A stretch of 64,000 nucleotides of DNA from Teratosphaeria epicoccoides. Lineage: Eukaryota > Ascomycota > Dothideomycetes > Mycosphaerellales > Teratosphaeriaceae. Location of the stretch: assembly GCA_021401465.1 (NCBI GenBank), contig JADDMT010000102.1, forward strand, positions 41,584 through 105,583, given 5' to 3'. The notes beneath the pieces were generated by a model. The model was given only the letters and a program-made list of their open reading frames with translations. It searched no databases and was not told the DNA's origin. Position 1 is the first letter of the stretch. The number at the start of each line of letters is the position of its first letter. Both the position numbers and the translations under genes were made by a program. Positions 1 to 10,780 of the stretch are shown piece by piece.

Positions 1-10
1 TTGAAGCAAC

Positions 11-796
11 ATGGGGTTCATCTGTCAGAACTTCAATCCTCAGACCTATCAAATATGCGACATCAGGTGTGCAACGACCGGAAAACTCAAAGAGCACTTT
101 CGCGCTGTACATGATTACATCGTTGCAACTGGCGAAGACGCTGCAATCCGCATCAATTCAAGAGCCCTAGGCCTGTTTGCATCCTCGATAGAGTGCTTCG
201 CATGTCCCGCTCCAGGCTGTGGAGAGATGTTTAGCGAATGGCTAAAGATGGTCGAGCACGCAACAGTACAGCATTCCCATCTCGTGAAATGTCTTCGCTG
301 TGGTGAAGAATTCGCCCGTCTGAGGCAAGCCTACTAACATCTCCGTGGTTTCCACGAGATTTCTGATCGTATGCTTAGCGGCCATCTTCAGCTTGAGTGC
401 GGCGAATACTTCCAAGGACCTGTGGACGAAGGGAACCAGAAATTCGGGTTAAAGGACGGTAGTAATGAGGCCGATACGAGCGACGATGAAGACGACGTGG
501 ATAAAGAGGTCCTGGACGTCGACATCGCCTTCTCCCAAGCAAGCAGCGCAACACCCTTTCACGCCTCTAGCCGACAAGCAGCTTAGCAGTACCTATGCAC
601 TACGCGCTTGCGATACATCACGCCAGTACGGGGTGAACAGGCACACAGCCCGCCTTCCCGACATCCAAGCCGGCAGGTCAAGGTCGAGACTCATGACGGG
701 CGCTACCTGCTGAGATGTACGGTCTGCTCGTTGCTGCACAGGACAACGACCGAGTCTCAACAACATCGATGCCATAAACGTCTCGATCTCTCCTGA
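11..796 (+). pseudogene. Degenerate C2H2-type zinc-finger protein
   Basis: One reading frame stays open from ATG 11 to about 796 if two in-frame stops are read through: TAA at 335-337 and TAG at 584-586. Both sit where CAA or CAG (Gln) would fit, so each is one C-to-T change. The first 110 codons hold cysteine/histidine pairs of C2H2 type (CDIRC...H...H; CPAPGC...H...H; CLRC...H...H), and the third finger continues across the first stop (QHLRGFH). An acidic stretch rich in Asp/Glu follows near codons 150-175. A last cysteine pair with His (CTVC...HRCH) lies near the end. Such proteins usually bind DNA or RNA in the nucleus, but no specific family was recognised. It could be read as two short genes, but the continuous frame argues for one decayed gene. 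Confidence 0.5.
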
Positions 797-1655
797 GAAG
801 TCCATAACTCTTGACGCGAGCCTTGAGGTGGGCGATTACTCTTTTGGCAAGAACCTCCTGGGCTGTCAAGAACCAAAGTGAGGTCCTGGGTAGAAACCAT
901 CACGAGCTCTACCATTGGAGCCGGGAAGTCGGCAAAGGACTTGGCCAGTGTGGCATTGGGGCGTCAACTCATCCTAACTACTCAGATAGCCAAATTGAGA
1001 GAATTTCTAGGCCATGGAGTAGACCCGCGTCCATTACGGAGCCGACATTTAATAGAATCGTGCTGCTACTAATCGATCTCAACACTAAGGGGAGGGCCAT
1101 TTCTTCAACGGACGGCGAATAGGGTTCACTAGATATTGAGGTGTGCAGACTAGAGTAACAAAGGCGCTTAAAGTACCATCACGAGCAAGGCTTCTGTCAG
1201 AATACATGACGGAAACCCCTATCCACAACGTACTTTACATTGGATCTCAGGATGCAGTAGACCAAACCCAAGTCTACGAAGACCTTCTTGGCCTGCTCTC
1301 CCTTCAAACTCATGCTTTATCTCGGTATCATGCTATGCCCATCATGAAACTGTCACGCATTCTTCGCGATTCACGGAGACGACAATCTCCATCGGAGTCT
1401 TCTTTCGTACCTCCACTCCGGGTAGGGTCACAAGATAGTCCATAAACCCTTTCCAAAACTAATTATGATGACAGACCTCCTCAATTACAAAATGAGACTA
1501 CTGATTCGTCAATCAGCGCGTATTTTGTTGACCACTTAGCTTTCTCGTGGAGCCGCTCACCATCCGTCAAGTGAACGCGGACTAAAGTGGCTCAGACTTA
1601 CCAAGTAATGGCTCTCACTCGCCGAAAGTGGATATGACTAGCCACTTCTGGATCA
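797..1655. other. No confident gene; degenerate partial duplication
   Basis: Two overlapping open frames (811-1122 and about 878-1072) and one at 1143-1445 can be read on the plus strand, but none shows a domain and none has a good start. A near-identical motif of about 27 nt occurs at 1131-1157 and 1694-1720, and a second related pair lies near 1600-1629 and 1776-1805. The region therefore looks like a decayed partial copy of the start of the next ORF, with about 430 bases of unrelated sequence between the two motifs. Confidence 0.35.
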
Positions 1656-2183
1656 ATGCCAACATCGAGGAAAGGGCGGCTGATGGTTTATTTAGATATC
1701 GAGGTGTGCAGATCAGAGTATCCGGGAGACCGTACACCTTGGAACCCATTTCGACTTCAGATGTCGACTACCTTGTCCGGAAATGGCTCTCTCGGCCGCA
1801 AGCATGCTCAACCAAATGGCATTGCCATTGCAGGAGTGATACTCATTTTCTTCGTGCTCACAGCCGTAGTATGGGCTCTGATATTCCGATGGCGCTATAA
1901 AATGATCAGGAAGCGTCAGGCCTTGGGATGCCACTGTTACGATCACTTCGATATTTACTGCACGCCCTCTGGATACTTCACTGGAGACACGCATTGCAAC
2001 TGTGACATCGATTATGCTATTTCCTCTTCATCACAAAACTCCAGAGCTACAGCTACTGCCAGTCCACGACCGACCATATACGACCACGTCATCATTGCTT
2101 TTGGAGAGCTGAACGGGAATACTCCTAGACTCAACGATGAAAAACGGGCAGCGTGGCATTTGTACGACAACGAGATGTGCTGA
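1656..2183 (+). CDS. Hypothetical single-pass membrane protein
   Basis: Open frame of 175 codons; an internal ATG at 1761 (residue 36) is an equally good start and would give 140 aa. Residues about 56-75 are a strongly hydrophobic run (GIAIAGVILIFFVLTAVVWA) followed at once by basic residues (RWRYKMIRKR). That is the pattern of one transmembrane span with a cytoplasmic basic stop-transfer, giving an N-out, C-in orientation. The part after the span has five cysteines (CHC, C, CNC). No domain was recognised. The 3' end overlaps the end of the convergent minus-strand gene ending at 2031, and the first 35 codons include the duplicated motif also found at 1131-1157, so the true start is uncertain. 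It may be an accessory or orphan gene. Confidence 0.45.
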   Translation: MPTSRKGRLMVYLDIEVCRSEYPGDRTPWNPFRLQMSTTLSGNGSLGRKHAQPNGIAIAGVILIFFVLTAVVWALIFRWRYKMIRKRQALGCHCYDHFDIYCTPSGYFTGDTHCNCDIDYAISSSSQNSRATATASPRPTIYDHVIIAFGELNGNTPRLNDEKRAAWHLYDNEMC

Positions 2184-2648
2184 ACAGTAAGATCAGCGAT
2201 GTAATATTGGGTATGTGGCGGCCTACCTTGAGTTCCAAAGACCGGTGGCATGGACAGAGAGAGATTCCCCATAGAGAAAAATCCTCGTTCTCTCGAGATC
2301 TTGTCCCACGTCGAGGTGTATAGAGCTCTAATCTGATTGAGCAGTTCTTCCAATCCTGACGCACAGATAAAAATAGACTCCTGCTTACCTCTGCTCTTTG
2401 GTGTATTGATTTCAGGCCGAAGATCATCAAGAACAATGTAATGAAAGCGTGGCCTCGACACAGTAACATGTATCGCGAGACATTCGGTGCCAGACTCCTG
2501 ATAGGCACACGAGCACGGTGTGAGCATCCTGCGAGGGCTGACACTTGCCCCGTGCTTCCCGCTCACATACTCGTCCTGCGTCTTCCCACTGAGGCAGTGA
2601 CAAAGCTTGCGCGAGACAGAGGGTTGGTATGTAGGCAAGCACGTTCAT
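2031..2648 (-). CDS. Putative secreted protein, three exons
   Basis: Spliced model: exon 1 2648-2571, intron 2570-2498 (GTATGT donor, CTCAC branch, CAG acceptor), exon 2 2497-2227, intron 2226-2180 (GTAGGC donor, CAG acceptor), exon 3 2179-2031. The phases agree (78 + 271 + 149 nt = 165 codons plus TGA). The first 19 residues (MNVLAYIPTLCLAQALSLP) look like a signal peptide with a possible cleavage after AQA, so secretion is predicted. The mature part has no domain I know. If the first intron is not spliced, the same ATG gives a 73-aa cysteine-rich secreted-type peptide instead, so alternative products are possible. The last exon lies antisense to the end of the convergent plus-strand membrane ORF. 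Function unknown. Confidence 0.45.
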
Positions 2649-2732
2649 TGTCCTTTTGTCAGCTAGGAGGAATAACCGCGATAGTAGAATATTGATCTCA
2701 GACTATGCATTACCAGGTTTCCGTTGCCCAAA

Positions 2733-3210
2733 ATGATCTTGAACTCCCCATTTGTTTCATCCGATCACATCAAAAACGATTGCAGTCAAGATTTGACACA
2801 TTTTCAGTTCGGTGTTGAGCGCATCGTTGGAGTCCGAAAGTCGAAGAAAGGCACCGTCGAATATGCCGTGCAATGGGTCCCGGCAATCGTAGATCAAGAG
2901 GACGTAGAAGAATACTTGGATAACAGTAGCATTGGAGGGGTGGCTATTAGTCGCTTCGTGCACGCATTCAGAGCTTGTGGAACGAAGCAGGTGGAGATCA
3001 TTTGGCAACAGTCTTGGGAACCCGCAAGCTCCTGCGCGCGCTGTATCGAAGCAATCTCTGATTTCTGGCAGGTATGCAAATGGTCTCCGTAAAGCGGCAT
3101 CATAGGCTAACTTCCACAAGCTCCTGCGATCTCTGCATGTCGTAACCAATGCAAGCAATGCCTTAGAGAAAGGATCCACATGTTTACTTGTGGCACCAGA
3201 CGACATGTGA
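2733..3210 (+). CDS. Chromodomain-like protein, two exons
   Basis: Exon 1 is 2733-3071, intron 3072-3120 (GTATGC donor, CTAAC branch, AAG acceptor, 49 nt), exon 2 3121-3210; the product is 142 aa. Residues about 27-45 (FGVERIVGVRKSKKGTVEYA then VQW) match the first strands of a chromodomain. After an insertion of about 40 residues the closing part follows (IIWQQSWEPAS...AISDFW), which corresponds to the usual W-x-TWEP...N...I..FW end. Chromodomains bind methylated histone tails or RNA. The insert splits the fold, so binding may be lost. The gene shows little RIP damage. It ends 8 bases before the convergent Moco-sulfurase-like fragment. It could be a remnant of a transposon chromodomain, but no integrase is attached. 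Confidence 0.45.
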
Positions 3211-3217
3211 TTGATGC

Positions 3218-4600
3218 CTATGACGGATAGCCCTTCGATCTCGCCAGATTAGCTAGGCTTTCCAAAGTACGTGGATGTCGATTGCCTGATATCCTTCTTC
3301 GTCCATTCAATACTTTCATCTCTACCTCAGTTGCATCATCCCACCAATATAGATCGCGAAACACCTTAGCTCGGTATGCCAAGAGTGTTAGACAACCGCA
3401 GAGTTCCGTTTCGTCTTTGCTTGACTTGCTGTCGTCATCGATGAACGTTGTGATCAGATAGTTGACCAAATAATCGACATCATCTTCAGCCTTTTCGGCG
3501 CTCAAACAGACCCTCAAGGAAGTAAACAAAGCTGAGTCGGGAAACGATGAATCGAGGGGACGATTTGCTCTATGTATCGGCCAGTGATTGTGCATTAGGG
3601 GATGCTCCACTATGCCGAGTAGGATGCCTGCGTTGGTGACACGCTGAAGAACAGACTTAGCGTCAATCGCAGTGCCATTAGGTCGCTGTAGATTGAACGC
3701 AATGATCGGACCTTGCGTAATAGGGTCACCGTAAAAGCTTCCTTTGCCTCTGTATATTCGGCATAGAGGTTTGCCGTTCGAATGACTTATGCCTGAGAGA
3801 CTGATATGAAGTCTTTCCACCAGCCTTGATGTATTGCATGAAACAGTCCTCATCGCGCAGTGTCCGTATACTTCCTCGTAAACATTCAATGCGTGATCGA
3901 CAGCCAAGATGGAGTGCATTGGGACCGAACTTGATGGACGCCATTCTGTGGACCATTTTCGTGCAATCAAAGGGTCCATCTCGGCTACCGTTCGGCGGCG
4001 CACGATCAGAGCACTGATATTCGGGAAGCCAAGTAATCGACAGAGGTCCACGATCAAAAAGTCTGGGCTGTCGTCCACACTTTGAAGAGTGAGACCTGTA
4101 GTGATCGCGAGCTCAGTGGCATCTAGCAAAGAGTACATCTTTGGTGATGCATGTTTGCGAACCTGCCCAAACCTAGGCTTTACGTCAGCTGTAAGAGTCG
4201 AGAAGTGCCAATACCTACCACTTCCAAGATGTTCTCTGACCATTCAGTTTATCCTGACCATTTTGGACGGATAATCCACCAGATGTTCCGTTTGCGCGGC
4301 CAGAGAACCAGTGCTCTACTTCGATTTCGTCGTGGAAGCATTCATCGGCCGTTGCCGAGCGATCTGCTTGGAACATTGCGAAGCCGCAGCAGATCCTATT
4401 CTTGCCACCTTTCCCTAGAGAGAGACAGCTATAGCTGCGACGAAGAACTTCTGATGCTATCTTGTCGCAGATCTCTGATATCGTCGTGTGAAAGAAAAGA
4501 TCGTGATCCGCCGAACATCCGAGTAGGAATTCAAGAAGACGTCTGCGTATAGTATTTGTCTGAATATAGCGCTTTCTGTGACGAACGCTGTGCTGAGTTT
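3218..4600 (-). pseudogene. Truncated Moco-sulfurase-like protein fused to a TPR unit
   Basis: Read from high to low coordinates: an exon from about 4600 to 4219, an intron 4218-4173 (GTAGGT donor, CTGAC branch, TAG acceptor, 46 nt), and an exon 4172-3218. The protein follows the aminotransferase-class-V domain of fungal molybdenum-cofactor sulfurases: a stretch like xRRRLLEF, YSLLDATELA, a GFPNISALIVRR segment, HSNGKP, QGPIIAFNLQR, and a closing RVCLS..DVDYLVNYL. The Lys that normally holds PLP (SxYKxxGxP) is Arg here (LCRLLGFP), and the loop with the sulfur-carrying Cys (SGGxCNPG) is absent, so it cannot be an active desulfurase. The last 50 residues are instead a TPR unit of the kinesin-light-chain/NLR type (ATEVEMKVLNGRR...HPRTLESLANLA). 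A frameshift lies near 4580, and the N-terminus is lost where the RIP-damaged block begins. Confidence 0.65.
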
Positions 4601-6450
4601 GTCATGATTCTAGGGATGTTACTTAGGACTAAGAAAGAGCGGCAAGAGTACTAGATTCTACTTGCAGATAGGGAATAATTATAGTCTGCAGGGTAATAGA
4701 TAAGTCTAAGCTAGTAACAAGTAAGTACTAAGCATAGACGCCTAAATTAGCAACATATAGCTAGAATAGGCATGTAGCCTAAACACTCTAAAGCCTATGT
4801 CCTAAGATTAAGGATGTTAGATAGAGGCCCTATATTTAGCTAAAGTCTTAAAATGCTTTATAATTCCTATATAGGCTTTATGTCTAATACTATAGAATAG
4901 AACCTCTATAAAAGGCATATACTTGTCCTTTACCTTACTAAGCAGAATTAGCACTATAAAGACATACTCTATGTAGACTAATATAGTCTCTAAGTAGCTA
5001 TATAAGAGACACATTTTTGTAGCTCTAGAAAGTATCTACAAGAATTTAGGCAAGGTTAGGTTTACTCTCCTTTCTATATTAGCTAACAGATACTATGCTA
5101 TAGTTACTAAAGAGTTATCTATACTTGCATATAGAGCATCCTAGCCCTTAAGTGTCTATATCTGCATGTATGTAGTTAAATTTAGAATTAACACTATCTA
5201 GAGAGGAAGTATTAGGTAGTAGGCGAGGATGTCTAGAGTATAAGGAAGTATATTACTATAAAGTGTAAGCATATAGACATTCTAAGCAAGTATAGGCATA
5301 GCTATACCCTAGTAACCTTAGCTGTTACAGAGTATTATTAAAAGTTAAAAGAAATGCCTTGTGTAATATTAACCTATAGAATCTAGAGGTTCCTACTTTA
5401 ACAAGTCTCTCTAAAGTATTAATTACATTAGCAAGTTAGTATCTAATTTCCTTATTAGTTATATTTTAATGCTCTCTAATTTTAAAGAGTAGCTTAAGAG
5501 TTAAAATAATAGTCAAATTATCCTATAGCATTCTACTACTTATTAGACTATAATAGAGGGAATACATAGTGTAGACAACAGGTATTCCTAGGGGCATTAG
5601 TAGTACATTATCTTATTTAAGTATAATGAGCCTCTCCTTACTACTAGGACTCTACAAGTTACTATAGATACTAAACATATTGTCTACCTTACCCTACAGA
5701 ACTATTATCTACAGCTTCATACTATTAAGGTTCCTAACCTAGGTGCCTGCTAGTACGTCTACATAAGCTCTAGAAAAGGCTCCTTTTATTCCTAGGATGT
5801 TAAAGGACATGTAGCTCGCAATGTTAATTAGGGCTAACTTTATGTCCTTCCTAGTATAGACCTTTACGTTTTTAACTAATTTGTCAAGGAGACAAAATCT
5901 ACTAACTAGGGTACATAGTAGTTACTACGCCTTAGCGACATCCTAAAGGTTAAGCGCATTATAACCTGTCTTAATGTTACTAATATCTTTGAACAGCTTA
6001 TAAATAGGGGTAATGATAGGCTAGCTCTCTAACAGATTCTAAACGTCTAACTTCTTACCCTTATATGAATCAAGTAGCAAGCCCTTGAAATTTTTGATGC
6101 TATAGTATACACTATCTATAAAAGCTTCCTTGATGACAACTAGCTTCTTAAAGACTATGCTGTTCTCTACTTCATGGATAAAGTCTTGCAACATATAATA
6201 GAGCATGTCTACTATCTTAGGGTCTAAGCTACTACTTGATCTTAGTTAAGAGCCATGTATTTTAGTATAACGTGTCCCTAGTATTAGCTATTATGCTTAC
6301 ATAGCATGCTAAGTACTTTGCCCTAAATGAAAGTAAATAGCGCTATAATACTCTTAGAGCTCTTCGTGATATATGTTATGCATGACTTCTTTAATAGTTA
6401 GGACTTACATAATAGCAGGCCTATTAGAGATATTAAATTTAGAGCTATCT
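4600..6450 (-). pseudogene. RIP-damaged unidentified coding remnant
   Basis: AT-rich, TAG/CTA-rich sequence starts abruptly at about 4600. Between about 6250 and 5150 one minus-strand frame reads through many TAG/TAA/TGA codons as a continuous protein-like sequence rich in Leu, Ile, Lys and Tyr (for example MLYYMLQDFIHEVENSIVF and LALINIASYMSF). No reverse transcriptase, integrase or transposase motif was seen and the family is not recognised. A short open frame at 4817-5014 (minus) is probably its tail. It is part of an older repeat or a captured gene. Confidence 0.3.
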
Positions 6451-6935
6451 GTAGGGTGTTACTAACCTCGCTATTAACTAAGCCTTAAGAGGAATAGTTA
6501 AATCACGTAGGGCAATTATTCTTTAGAGAGGTAATAGTAAATAGGAACAATGTAATCTAAATAGAACAAAGGTTGAATTCTAATTAGTAAGATAATAACA
6601 TGAGTTAAACATAGTCTAAACTAGAGTCTATCCTGTCTTCCTATATACATAGGAAATCTGTAGCTACTCGCTACGCTGTATGTACTCGCTGTAGTACGCG
6701 CTTACTCAGATAAGCGCTTGCTATTATAAGTGTATACATATACGTAAGCGCTTACTCCTTAGTAGTCTCTTTATGTAGTAATTATATGCATACTTCTTTG
6801 CGCCTGACTTATTTGAGTTGCGGCGCTGTCTGTCCTTCTCCTTTTAGCTTAGCTTGTCCTTTAGAGTCATTCGACATTAAATGACATGCTGTAGTAGCTT
6901 CTGCTTACATGTTAGGATTCGATCTGTAATACTAT
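6450..6935 (-). repeat. Probable 3' LTR of gypsy element B (left edge uncertain)
   Basis: On the minus strand a polypurine run (complement of CTATCCCCCTTCTAGCC, 6936-6952) ends at 6936. This is the same sequence type that precedes the 3' LTR in element E. To its left lies non-coding sequence with a TATA-like box near 6640-6650 (complement of TATATACAT) followed by an AGGAAGACAGG-like segment that resembles E LTRs. No second copy is present in the window, so the left end cannot be fixed. Confidence 0.4.
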
Positions 6936-9098
6936 CCCCCTTCTAGCCTAGCTTCGTCCTTAAAGCGTTTAAGTTATAACGTAAGCTAACCTTGCCTTTT
7001 CTTTTAGAGGTTAATAATGTCTTCTTGTTAGAGCCATAACTGTCTAGCTTGCTATCGCCGCATTCTTGCTAATTATCTTCTAGCTCTCTAGCCTTACGAT
7101 TTCTGTTCTAAATAAGGTCGCTATTACATTTTTATTGCTAACCTGTCCCTTATGCCTTTAAGCTTAATCGTGTAGATAATAAGCTAGCTACTAAAATTGA
7201 GGCTAATAAGAAAGAGATAGATAAGACGACATAAGAAGCTCTTTGTCTCTTTAGTCATATGTTAGAGATCTAAGCTCGCATTAATTAGACGAGAAGGTTC
7301 GTTCTGCAAATAACAAGTGCTTAAACGCAAAAATTGCTTACGTTACTTAGGAGGTTAGTCCTTTAGAAAGTAGTAGTGTCTCTGACTTCTAAGAGCTTTC
7401 GTCTAGTCTCGAAGGAATTAGAGTTCCTTCTCCTTTTTCTTTTAAAGGTGTTATAGGCTAGTCTTCTAATACGCAAGGAAATATATAATCGTAAGTTGTC
7501 GTTGTCGAATTAGGCAAGGAAATGAAAGATGTAGCTTATCTTTCGTTTTCTTGTCAAGTTCTTTTACGTGTTACTAATTCTTAGTAGGTCTAGGTTCGAT
7601 TTTTCTCGAATTCTCGGATCTTCTCCTAGTAGTTTGTCATGTGGTTTTTTAGTTCCTAGGTATTCTCGGAGTCTAGATATCCTTTTATTTGACTAGATAC
7701 TAATCGTTCTTGTAGTTCAGAATTCTTTTGACTTCGAATTCGGTTTCTTCTTAAGACTTATAATGAAATATCTCCTACAAGGGTGTGTTAGGGTCCGCTA
7801 GTTCTAGTAATGATATATAGAAGACTAGGTATGTCTTTACGTCTGCTAGTAGCTTAAGTTAGTAGTTAACTAGTCCTCTAGACTCTTTAATCAAAAATGG
7901 CCTGACTTTTACATAGTCTAGCTTTTTAGTCGATCTCCGGGTTCTTAGATTCTTTATTAGGAGGTAGACCTTATCCCCCCTCTTTAGCTAAGGTGCTATT
8001 TTTCGTTTGGCGTTATACTGTCCTGTAATCTTCTCTTGAGACTTAGCAATTACCTCTTGTAATTCCTTATGTACCTGCTTTAAGTCTTCTAAAGCGACTA
8101 TTACCTTATCTACATGTAGATGTTATAAACACTATTCTTTAAATAGTCGCAGATGTTTCCTAAAATTAGCGAAGAATAGTAATTGTTTCGTAGTCTTAGA
8201 TTGTTGATTATTTAGTGCGAGTTATGCTATAGGCTGTAGTAATGCCTAATTATTCTGTACGTAGTTAACGTAGTGTCGTAAATATACCTCTAAGGCCTAG
8301 TTCTTAATTTCTGTCTAGCTGTCTGTCTGTAGATAGTATATTGTCAAGAGCTTGTGCTTAATTCCGAGTATCGCTGTAAGCATCTTCTAATAGTTCGATA
8401 TGAAGAGCTTGTCCCTATCTGTAATATATGTCCTTAGGAATCTATAGTATCGCATAAGTCTGTCTAGTATAAGGTACCTAAGTTACGCTACTATGCTTGT
8501 CTTATTAGCAGGAATAAAGTGTGCGTATTTCGTAAGCCTATTAACTATAACTAGTATCATGTCGTAGCTATGTCCTATGACTAGGTCCTTAGACTCTAGT
8601 AGTTTTATGATAAAGTCTATTATAACTTCGTCCTATAGTTGTTCTAGTAGTATCCTAAGCTAAATATGTCTATACAGGCTATGTCTACTAGCCTTGTTCC
8701 GTTAGCATTGTAGACATTTCTTAATGTACTCTAGAACTTGTTGTCGCATGTGTAGGAATCTAAAGCTTCGCTTAACTAACTCTGTTATCTTTAAAACTCT
8801 AGGGTGTCTATTTTCTGGCCTGTTATAATGTTGTCGTATATACTCCGTAACTCGTTCCTTAGGTACTTAGTACTTCCTATGTTCGATTAGGAACTGTTCT
8901 TCGTCGTCTTAAAGAACTCGCATAATAGTGTTAAACTCCTTAGTGTTAGCACTAAGGCTTCTATCTTCATTTGCCTTAAGTATTTTCTCTTGTACTAGTT
9001 CCTGACCCTCTATATAGTCGCTATAGCGGCTTAGTACGTTGGCTCTTCTATTCTCGCGTCCTAGGGTATAGCGGATTTTGAACTTGTACTATCCTAAT
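6936..9098 (-). mobile_element. Gypsy chromovirus B, 3' half (integrase and chromodomain)
   Basis: Minus-strand, RIP-damaged pol. From right to left: an H2C2-like integrase start (LEYIKKCLQC, about 8700-8750), the integrase core (DMILVIVNRLTKYAHFIPA, about 8490-8570; QTDS.TE, about 8310-8340), the integrase C-terminal GDKVYLLIKNLRTRRSTKKL (about 7930-7990), and a chromodomain (EFEVKRILN...YLVK.K, about 7650-7745) that needs one frameshift. On the opposite strand at about 7160-7430 a frame with coiled-coil character (NRVDNKLATKIEANKKEID) runs convergent with pol, like the antisense genes in D and E. The element was split at 9094-9098 by element A and resumes at 15890. Confidence 0.75.
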
Positions 9099-9275
9099 TG
9101 TCACAGGTAAACGACGTATACACAGGGGTTCATGTAGTATTTAACAAGTACGATAGGGAGAGAGGGACTATCTGCTAGCTGTCTAGTCTTTTATAGCCGG
9201 CCTTAGCCAGCCTTGTCAGGGGTCGCGTCGCATAGGCCCTAGCCTATGCTAAGACTTAGGGCCTCGCCCTTCATA
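9099..9275 (-). repeat. 3' LTR of element A
   Basis: 177 bp, direct repeat of 15713-15889. The end reads TTCATA instead of TTCACA through one C-to-T change. A pyrimidine-rich tract (polypurine on the minus strand) abuts it on the right, which fixes this copy as the 3' LTR. Confidence 0.9.
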
Positions 9276-10780
9276 TTACCCCTCCCCCCCCCCTCTTGTT
9301 TACAGCAAGGAATCCGTTAGTTTCCTTCTAGCACATAAAGTCCGGATCACAGCTAGGCTAACATGGCTTCCTAACTTCACCTCCCTTGTCTAAGTCTACT
9401 CTACTTGTCTAAGTCTACTTTACTTTACTTCTTACACTCCCTGTTCTCCTATGCCTATAGCCTGGCCTCTACCCGGTCTTGCTAGGTTCCTAGACTCTAC
9501 TTCGCTTATTTAAATCCACTTTACTTTCCTACCTCCCTTTACTTCACTTCTATTCATCGCTATCTAAGCCATTGTAGGGGCGCTCCTAGGCCCGTGCTAG
9601 TACGTCCCTTACTATATAAAAAGCGCCCTTCGCTATCGCTCTTGCTTCCTTTCTCTTACATGCTTACCTTAAACCGTAAGCCCCCTCCTCTTTCTCCTAC
9701 CTTCTGGCTTTTTCTCCGGGATTCCAGGCAATACTAACTAGAACTAGATAGCCCCTGCAATCTACTACGTTAACTGCGCCCTCTAGGGTGTAGATTGCGT
9801 CCTATAATCAGTATGTTCTAGAGTCCTTGTTATTGTGCCTAGCTTTAACTAATGAATCTGTCTAGTCTACCTAAGCCCGCGCCTACTAGCACTACGCTAG
9901 CAAGCGCCTAAACTATAAAGCCCTATACGCGTTACTTAGTGTCCGCGCAAAATACTCTACTAACCTAGCTAGCCCTGCCCTTACCTACGTCTCCTACGCC
10001 TCCTAGACCTGTTCCTAGGACGCTAACAGGTATAACCCGCTCCCTAGGGGGTTTTGCACGGCTAACATCGCGATAGCGCCGCCGCGCATAACAACCTGTT
10101 AAAGGTCCTTAAGGCCTAGAGGGCCTTAGGGCCTTTGCAGTTAGCGGGTCTACTGTCTAGGTATTTTCTATTAGTGTCCTCTATGATTGCGCCGCTAACC
10201 TCAAGCAGCATTGTGGCCTAGGAGGTTATAGGGACCGTAGGTGCCGCTGTCGCCTAGCAGGGCCTCCTGTGAGTTTATCCTGTACTCTGTGTGTTTCTAC
10301 GCGCTAACAGTTTAGAAGGTCTAGGGGCATTCTACTAGCGCTTACCTTACGTAGGCGGCGGGAGAACGTTGCTAGTAAGGGCGAGAGCCCTCGTTAGCGT
10401 CAGTCTGGCGCTACTACGCGGGGCCCTGACTAAGAGGCTAGGGACTCTGACAGCAGCCTAGTCGGCAGGTCTAGGGGGTCTAGCGAGGGCCCCTCGGACG
10501 GCAGGGGGGCTAGCCCCGCTAGCGGGGCCCCTAGTAACAATCCCGCATGATTGTCGCTAGGGTCCTCTATCCTCGGCGCAGGGGCCCGCAGCTAGGGGGG
10601 GGTTTTTTCTTTTGTTGTATATATAGTTACCTAATGTCAATTTTCCCCCTCTAACTTTTGTCCTTCTTAAACGCCTGTACTCCTTGTTACAAATGCTAGA
10701 CTCCCTTTGCTAAGTCCTACATCTCGTTTCCTTTTTCTCCTTGCCCTACCTCTCTCTAGGGCCGTCGTTATTCTCTGCGC
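9276..10780. pseudogene. Accessory ORF region of element A (orientation unresolved)
   Basis: About 1.5 kb between the chromodomain and the purine tract, more than an untranslated tail needs. On the plus strand (antisense to pol) a frame from ATG 9852 runs to about 10620. It carries a cysteine-rich middle (DCAANLKQHC, CRCR, CTLC, about 10180-10300), then Arg-rich and Ser/Gly-rich tails, with stops only at TAG/TAA. On the minus strand another frame can also be read through (for example NAYRAL.FRRLLA, about 9890-9930), and part of it is shared with the diverged copy at 47700-47930. One of the two is a shadow of the other. By analogy with elements D and E I favour the antisense reading. Confidence 0.4.

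Noticed and set aside
2367..2399. Possible 33-nt intron (GTAAGC...TCAG) in the secreted-type gene
   Set aside because: Too short for the branch-site spacing of the other introns and a multiple of three, so the unspliced frame is kept.
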